From positions 124,001 through 188,000 of the forward strand of contig NZ_VAUA01000010.1 in NCBI RefSeq assembly GCF_005771405.1: a stretch of DNA of 64,000 nt. Reading direction: 5' to 3'. Both the position numbers and the translations under genes were made by a program. The notes beneath the pieces are model-generated. The model worked only from the letters and a program-made list of their open reading frames with translations. It was not told where the DNA came from and searched no databases. Of the stretch, positions 59,170 through 64,000 are shown one piece after another; position 1 is the first letter of the stretch; the number at the start of each line of letters is the position of its first letter. The DNA comes from Parasedimentitalea maritima (lineage in GTDB: Bacteria; Pseudomonadota; Alphaproteobacteria; Rhodobacterales; Rhodobacteraceae).

Positions 59170-60110
59170 TTGTCCGTTCCTCCGGTTTGCCCCCCGGCCT
59201 GACCACGGCCAAAATCGGGGGCGTCCGTGTCTTGACCTGCCTCGATGATGCCACGGCGAATAGCGCGGGTATGGGTGAAATAGTCATGCAGATGATCGCC
59301 ATCACCGGTTCGTATTGCCCGTTGTAGGGCAAACAGTTCCTCGGTGAAGCGACCCAGTATTTCCAGTGTAGCCTCTTTATTGGTCAGGAACACATCACGC
59401 CACATGGTTGGGTCCGAAGCGGCAATCCGGGTGAAGTCACGAAAACCCGCAGCGGAATACTTGATCACCTCACTGTCAGTAACCCGGCGCAGATCGTCGG
59501 CAACGCCAACCATGGTATAGGCAATCAAGTGCGGTGTATGGCTGGTCACCGCCAGCACCAGATCGTGGTGATCTGCGTCCATCTCATCAACGTTAGCCCC
59601 CATGCCCTGCCAAAGCCTACGCAGGCGATCCACTGCATCCCGGTCTGATCCTTCGACAGGGACCAACAGACACCAACGGTTGTCGAACAGCTCGGCAAAG
59701 CCAGATTCGGGTCCTGAATGCTCGGTCCCTGCCAGTGGGTGCGCCGGCACAAAGTGCACCCCTTCGGGCAGGTGCGGCAGGATAGCCTCGACCACATGGC
59801 CTTTGACCGATCCAACATCGGACAGTGTCGCACCCGGTTTCAAAACCGGTGCAATCTGCTGCATAACCGGAGCCATCGCACCAACCGGCACACAAAGCAC
59901 CACCAGATCAGCCCCTTCGACAGCTTCAGCTGCGCTCTCACAAACCCGGTCACACAGCCCAATGCGCCGTGCGGTTTCACGGGTTTCAGCGCTGCGGGCA
60001 TAACCTGTCACCTCGCCGGCCAACCCCGAGCGTTTGATCGCCCAGAACATCGAAGAGGCAATCAATCCCAGCCCGATCAGGGCGACACGATCATATACTG
60101 GTTGGGTCAT
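59166..60110 (-). CDS. tyrA: Prephenate/arogenate dehydrogenase
   Basis: Oxidative step to tyrosine. 314 residues: NAD-binding [20 protein letters not shown], the catalytic His region [17 protein letters not shown] and the helical C-terminal dimerisation domain ([15 protein letters not shown]). No chorismate mutase or ACT domain is fused. Overlaps hisC upstream and the extensin gene downstream by four bases each, so the three are translated together. Confidence 0.95.
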   Translation of the reverse strand: MTQPVYDRVALIGLGLIASSMFWAIKRSGLAGEVTGYARSAETRETARRIGLCDRVCESAAEAVEGADLVVLCVPVGAMAPVMQQIAPVLKPGATLSDVGSVKGHVVEAILPHLPEGVHFVPAHPLAGTEHSGPESGFAELFDNRWCLLVPVEGSDRDAVDRLRRLWQGMGANVDEMDADHHDLVLAVTSHTPHLIAYTMVGVADDLRRVTDSEVIKYSAAGFRDFTRIAASDPTMWRDVFLTNKEATLEILGRFTEELFALQRAIRTGDGDHLHDYFTHTRAIRRGIIEAGQDTDAPDFGRGQAGGQTGGTDK

Positions 60111-61192
60111 TTAGCACCATTCTTAAAATCTTTCACCGCCTGCGCCAATTGTCGGCACGCGGTCTCGTCACCGATGGTGATCCGCAGGGCTTCTGGCAGG
60201 TTATACCCAGCCACCCGGCGTACGATCAGCCCTTGTTTTTGCAGATATGTATCACAGGCCTCGGCCTCACCCTGACTGCCAAACCGCGCCAAAATAAAAT
60301 TGGTGCAAGAAATGTCCGACACCACGCCTACCTCGGCCAATGCCTCAGCCAGCCAGCCTCGCCATTTGGCGTTTTCGGCCCGGCATTTGGCGACGTAGTC
60401 CAAATCACGAATTGACGCCTCAGCCGCTGCGAGCGCGGTAGATGATACGTTGAAAGGTCCGCGCACCCGGTTCAGCACGTCAATGATCGCCGTTGAGCCA
60501 TACCCCCAACCAATCCGCGCGCCGCCCAACCCGTAGAGTTTTGAGAAGGTTCGTGTCATCACGATATTTGAGCGCGATGAGACCAGCGCAGCGCCAGCAT
60601 CAAAACCTTCGACATATTCAGCATAGGCACCATCCAGCACCAACAGCACCCCGTCAGGCAAGCCGTCGGCCAGCCTGGCCACCTCGGCCTCGCTGATCAT
60701 GGTACCGGTAGGATTATTCGGGTTGGCAATGAACACCAGCCGGGTGCGGTCGGTGCAGCCAGCCAGCAGCGCATCGACATCCGTCACCCGTTCGCGTTCC
60801 TTAACTTCAACCGGCGTTGCCCCGGCGGCCAAGGCGCTGATGCGATACATCGAAAACCCATGTTCCGTGTACAGAACCTCGTCGCCCGGCCCAGCATAAC
60901 ACTGGCAGAGAAAGGCAATGATTTCGTCACTGCCTGCGCCACAAATGATCTGATCCGGGTTCAGACCATGAACCTCTCCAATCGCCTGATGCAGCGGCGC
61001 GTGATCCGAATTGGGGTAGCGATGCATCTGCGCTGCCGCAGCCTGCATTGCCTCAACCGCACGGGGGCTGGGTCCAAAAGGGTTTTCATTCGACGACAGC
61101 TTTACCACGTTGCTGACTCCGGCCACATGAGCCGCGCCACTCTGATAGATGGCGATGTCCATAATACCGGGCTGCGGTGTGATCTTGTTCAT
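60107..61192 (-). CDS. hisC: Histidinol-phosphate / aromatic aminotransferase
   Basis: PLP aminotransferase of 361 residues: [28 protein letters not shown] with the cofactor Asp downstream, the Schiff-base Lys in [16 protein letters not shown], and the late Arg in [16 protein letters not shown]. Its fusion in an operon with tyrA suggests that it also, or mainly, transaminates prephenate or aromatic keto acids. First gene of the hisC-tyrA-extensin unit. Confidence 0.95.
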   Translation of the reverse strand: MNKITPQPGIMDIAIYQSGAAHVAGVSNVVKLSSNENPFGPSPRAVEAMQAAAAQMHRYPNSDHAPLHQAIGEVHGLNPDQIICGAGSDEIIAFLCQCYAGPGDEVLYTEHGFSMYRISALAAGATPVEVKERERVTDVDALLAGCTDRTRLVFIANPNNPTGTMISEAEVARLADGLPDGVLLVLDGAYAEYVEGFDAGAALVSSRSNIVMTRTFSKLYGLGGARIGWGYGSTAIIDVLNRVRGPFNVSSTALAAAEASIRDLDYVAKCRAENAKWRGWLAEALAEVGVVSDISCTNFILARFGSQGEAEACDTYLQKQGLIVRRVAGYNLPEALRITIGDETACRQLAQAVKDFKNGAK

Positions 61193-61279
61193 GTATCGGG
61201 CTCCTTGTCGGCACCCTAATAGCTTCCCCAGCGGACTTGGGGAAGCCGCAACATCACAGAGCCGGTTCAGACGCGGAAA

Positions 61280-61492
61280 TCAGCGCGCCGGTTGTAGTTT
61301 TTTAAGCTTCGCCGCTGCCTTTTGTATCAAATATTTGCCCGCCGCATATTCACCAAACTGCCCAACACCAGATTTCATAGCCTCAGTCGTTGAAGCGGCG
61401 ATAGCATTAACCTGTGCTGGCGTCATTCCTCTGGTGGCGATCAGATTGGCGGTGATGTCCCCTTCGACCATGGCAAACGATGTCTGGGGCAT
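61280..61492 (-). CDS. Small hypothetical protein, 70 aa
   Basis: MPQTSFAMVEGDITANLIATR opens a short, helical, alanine- and lysine-rich protein ending QKAAAKLKKLQPAR. GGAG lies 9 bases before ATG 61492, favouring this start over 61507. Sits between hisC and the class V aminotransferase on the same strand. I do not recognise the family. Confidence 0.65.
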   Translation of the reverse strand: MPQTSFAMVEGDITANLIATRGMTPAQVNAIAASTTEAMKSGVGQFGEYAAGKYLIQKAAAKLKKLQPAR

Positions 61493-61581
61493 AATACAAA
61501 GCTCCAATTGTTTAAAAACAGTGTCAACTTGGCACAGAACTTTACAGAAATCCCCCTATGCGCGCATCACCAATGCGTGTT

Positions 61582-63006
61582 TCATGCTACAAGTGCTTTG
61601 AACCGGGCGGTGCTTTGATCGACCGAATATTGCTCGGCCATCTCTTCTGCGTTGCGGGACAACTCATTGACAGAGTCGATAACGTACTGCGCGGTCTCGT
61701 CACTCATCAGATACGAAAAGTTCAACCGTACCCAGCCCGGTTTGCGCATTTCCTTGCCAGCCTTCAGATCATCAAACAACTCGTTCGAGGCATCTTGGTC
61801 AATCTCAAGCAGGCGATGCGCATAAGGGCCAGCGCATGCGCAACCGCCACGGGCCTGAATGCCGTAGATATCGCTAAGCATGCGTGTAAACAGCTGCTGA
61901 TGTACGGGTGCACCGGTTGAGCCGGTCACCAAGAAAGAGAAAATGGGCAAACGTGATGCCGTTGGATGCCCCAACAAGGTCAGATGAGGGTTATTAGCCC
62001 AGCTTTTCCGCGCCATGTTCGTGAAATGCTCTTCTTTGGCCTCGATCTCGGCCTGACCAACAGCCTCTTTGACCAAAAACACCAGTGCTGCACGGATGTC
62101 ACCGATCACATTGGGCGTGCCGGCCTCTTCGCGTGCGGCCAGATCATTGCTGTATTCGTGAGACCAGGGCGATACAAAACTAACTGTACCACCTCCGGGC
62201 CAAGACGGGCAGCGGCGACGCACGGCTTCTTGGTTGACGATCAAAACGCCGGAGGCACCCGGCCCGCCGGGAAACTTGTGCGGTGAGACCACCACCGCGT
62301 CTTTGCGCACTGCGCCATTGCCTCCCATATCGATTGGCAGATAGGGAGCGCCGCCCGCATAATCCCAAATCGACAGAGCCCCATGCGCGTGCAACAGCAG
62401 GCTAATCGGATCAGGGTCGGTCAAAATACCTGTTACATTTGATGCCGCTGAAAAGCTGCCTATTTTCAGATCACTGCTGGCATGTTCTTTAAGGGCACGG
62501 TGCAAAGCATCCAGGTCGATTCCACCATCGTGCGCTTCGGGGATTTCCACCACCTTGGCTTTGCTTTCGCGCCAGGGCAGAATGTTGGAATGATGCTCAT
62601 ATGGCCCCAGAAAAACCACTGGGTCGCTCGCCTCTTCAATCCCCAACAGACTGACCAACCTGTTCAGACCGGCAGTTGCACCCGATCCGGCAAAAATTAC
62701 TGTATCGTCCTGCGTCGCCCCTGTCACCCGAGCAATCTCTGCCCGCGCCTCGCGGCGCATACGGGTGACGTAAGACCCACAATACGAGGCTTCGGTGTGA
62801 GAGTTAGCATAATAGGGCAGCACCTTCTCAGTGACAAAATCCTCAACCTGACGCAGCGCGCGGCCCGACGCGACGTAGTCTGCATAGACCAGAGGAACGT
62901 CCCCATTCAGACCCGGTATCATTACCCCGTCACCAATCACCCCGGACTGCAGGCTGCCATCCTTGGATGCGTTTTGGATTGATATTTTGAAATCTGCGAG
63001 GGTCAT
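61582..63006 (-). CDS. Class V aminotransferase (cysteine desulfurase-like)
   Basis: 474 residues. PLP fold with the Schiff-base Lys in VVVSPHKFPGGPGASG, SWPGGGTVSF and the SufS/CsdA-like region RGGCACAGPYAHRLL that holds a Cys in the place of the desulfurase nucleophile. Larger than typical SufS. No suf genes adjoin. ATG 63006 (MTLADFKISI) has AGGAG 7 bases upstream and is preferred over 63129. Divergent from the Lrp gene at 63109, its likely regulator. Confidence 0.9.
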   Translation of the reverse strand: MTLADFKISIQNASKDGSLQSGVIGDGVMIPGLNGDVPLVYADYVASGRALRQVEDFVTEKVLPYYANSHTEASYCGSYVTRMRREARAEIARVTGATQDDTVIFAGSGATAGLNRLVSLLGIEEASDPVVFLGPYEHHSNILPWRESKAKVVEIPEAHDGGIDLDALHRALKEHASSDLKIGSFSAASNVTGILTDPDPISLLLHAHGALSIWDYAGGAPYLPIDMGGNGAVRKDAVVVSPHKFPGGPGASGVLIVNQEAVRRRCPSWPGGGTVSFVSPWSHEYSNDLAAREEAGTPNVIGDIRAALVFLVKEAVGQAEIEAKEEHFTNMARKSWANNPHLTLLGHPTASRLPIFSFLVTGSTGAPVHQQLFTRMLSDIYGIQARGGCACAGPYAHRLLEIDQDASNELFDDLKAGKEMRKPGWVRLNFSYLMSDETAQYVIDSVNELSRNAEEMAEQYSVDQSTARFKALVA

Positions 63007-63108
63007 TGCGCGCTCCTGTATGTTGCGTACAAGGATGAACGAAATTTTCCGCGAAAACTTCACCAGTTTACAAGTAGATTTGCCGAAATGTGTGTCGTAT
63101 GATCTAGC

Positions 63109-63570
63109 ATGAGCAAAAATATAGATCATATCGATAGATCCATTCTTCGCGCCCTACAGCAGGATGCCAGCCTATCTCAACGCGATTTGGCTGAATCCGT
63201 TGGTCTGTCTCAAAACGCCTGTTGGCGACGCCTAAAGGTGCTGAACGAACGTGGGCTTCTGATGGGGTCAACGGCGCGCGTTGATCGCAAACAATTGGGA
63301 CTGGATCTGGTGGTCTTTGTAATGCTGCGAACCCGCCACCATTCTGCTGAGTGGCTACAACATTTCCGCCGTCATGTTCTGACGATCCCTGAAGTAGTGG
63401 ATTTCCATCGGATTGGAGGCGATTATGATTATCAGCTTAAAGTGGTAACTGAAGATATGGCTGGATACGACCGTGTCTATCAGCGGCTGATCGACGGGAT
63501 CGAACTGGACAGCGTCACCTCGTATTTTGCAATGGAGTCCATCGCAGAAGGACGCCCGCTGCCCCTATAG
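63109..63570 (+). CDS. Lrp/AsnC family transcriptional regulator (second)
   Basis: 153 residues. HTH domain IDHIDRSILRALQQDASLSQRDLAESVGLSQNACWRRLK and a RAM ligand domain (LVVFVMLRTRHH, VDFHRIGGDYDYQLKVVTEDM). The 102-base gap to the divergent aminotransferase gene suggests that it controls that gene and itself in response to an amino acid. Distinct from the Lrp protein at 3370. Confidence 0.94.
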   Translation: MSKNIDHIDRSILRALQQDASLSQRDLAESVGLSQNACWRRLKVLNERGLLMGSTARVDRKQLGLDLVVFVMLRTRHHSAEWLQHFRRHVLTIPEVVDFHRIGGDYDYQLKVVTEDMAGYDRVYQRLIDGIELDSVTSYFAMESIAEGRPLPL

Positions 63571-63590
63571 GCCACGGGCGCTTCCGATAT

Positions 63591-64000
63591 TTACCGACCA
63601 AACGCCGAATTTGGCATCCAAGTGACCCTGCCCCCCTTAGGGCCGCTGCGCATATGCAGGCATGAGGTCACGAGACGTTGAAAATATAGGATTTTGACTG
63701 GGTACCAGCCTGCCTTGGGTACTTCGACGTCAACGGCATAAGTTTCCTGACAGGTTTGCCGTCCATCAAATTTCCCGACAAGCTGACCACCAATCACGGC
63801 ATGAAGACCGTCATTTGTTAGAAAATCGATGGTAAAGACACCCGGTCTATCAAATTTCACATAGCCGGTAATATCAGCAACCACACGCTCGGCACGTTTA
63901 GAGGTGAGCGCTTTTTGTCCCGCGCTTGTGTCGCGATAATCCAACCCAGACAACGGCGGACCAGCTTCGACCCGGTACTTGAGCGCGCTACGAGCCTGCG
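63591..64000 (-). CDS. C-terminal end of a PA14-like domain protein (5' end outside window)
   Basis: The frame is open at the right edge; 136 codons are present. The segment VVADITGYVKFDRPGVFTIDF, then NDGLHAVIGGQLVGKFDG and AGWYPVKILYFQRL follows the PA14 beta-barrel pattern (an F-x-I-x-x-x-D-G-x-x-x-x-I-x-G-x-x-V core and a G-W-Y-P-x-x-I end), a carbohydrate-binding fold in adhesins and glycosidases. Ends PNSAFGR. The upstream part is needed to name it. Confidence 0.7.
   Translation of the reverse strand, partial: QARSALKYRVEAGPPLSGLDYRDTSAGQKALTSKRAERVVADITGYVKFDRPGVFTIDFLTNDGLHAVIGGQLVGKFDGRQTCQETYAVDVEVPKAGWYPVKILYFQRLVTSCLHMRSGPKGGRVTWMPNSAFGR

Overview
The window is a piece of an alphaproteobacterial chromosome, most likely from the Rhodobacterales (Roseobacter group). 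Supporting traits are the fused sulfate adenylyltransferase/APS kinase, the split F1-ATPase operon atpHAGDC, groESL under a CIRCE element, small alphaproteobacterial families (DUF1150, DUF465, DUF1272, DUF2125, DUF2161, TIGR01459 HAD), the overlapping hisC-tyrA-extensin genes, and moderately high GC with many overlapping stop/start codons. The assignment rests on protein look and synteny recalled from memory, not on a search. No tRNA, rRNA, CRISPR array, insertion sequence or prophage was recognised.

Layout. 0-13 kb: the 5' part of ileS (runs off the left edge), a small exported protein, an Lrp regulator divergent from trxB, a RES-domain protein translationally coupled to trxB, a membrane/ferredoxin/adenylate cyclase fusion, sat-cysC, two GT10 fucosyltransferase-like genes, a PhzF protein, then the hsp20-DUF1150 heat-shock pair. 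13-22.6 kb: small accessory genes (YdcH, VOC, DUF1272, a frameshifted SUKH/SMI1 gene), purEK, an EamA transporter with a coupled lipase-like protein, ABM monooxygenase + MarR, GST, PilZ. 22.7-33 kb: groESL, a membrane acyltransferase, DUF2161, TraB/GumN, Mn-pyrophosphatase, an M48 lipoprotein protease, a secreted ankyrin protein and a GGDEF-EAL protein. 33-40.3 kb: HAD, MaoC, an exported protein, ribF-ycgN-ltaE, a hydrolase/isomerase pair, prs. 40.4-53 kb: a hybrid sensor kinase, an H-type lectin domain protein, atpHAGDC, a methyltransferase, gloB, clpA and an M23 peptidase. 53-64 kb: a MotA/MotB-like pair with a very long coiled coil, a ChaC-like cyclotransferase, DUF2125, extensin-tyrA-hisC, a class V aminotransferase divergent from a second Lrp regulator, and the 3' end of a PA14-like protein (runs off the right edge).

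Most of the window is core metabolism and housekeeping. The points most worth a second look are: a candidate ROSE-type RNA thermometer plus sigma-32-like promoter before hsp20; the RES protein without an antitoxin coupled to trxB; the heme-anchor/[2Fe-2S]/cyclase fusion; the MotAB/ZorAB-like pair with inverted domain proportions; a nested palindromic element at 14.93-15.04 kb; a SUKH gene broken by one base; and several small ORFs with good ribosome binding sites. I did not find a convincing multi-gene defence system or mobile island.
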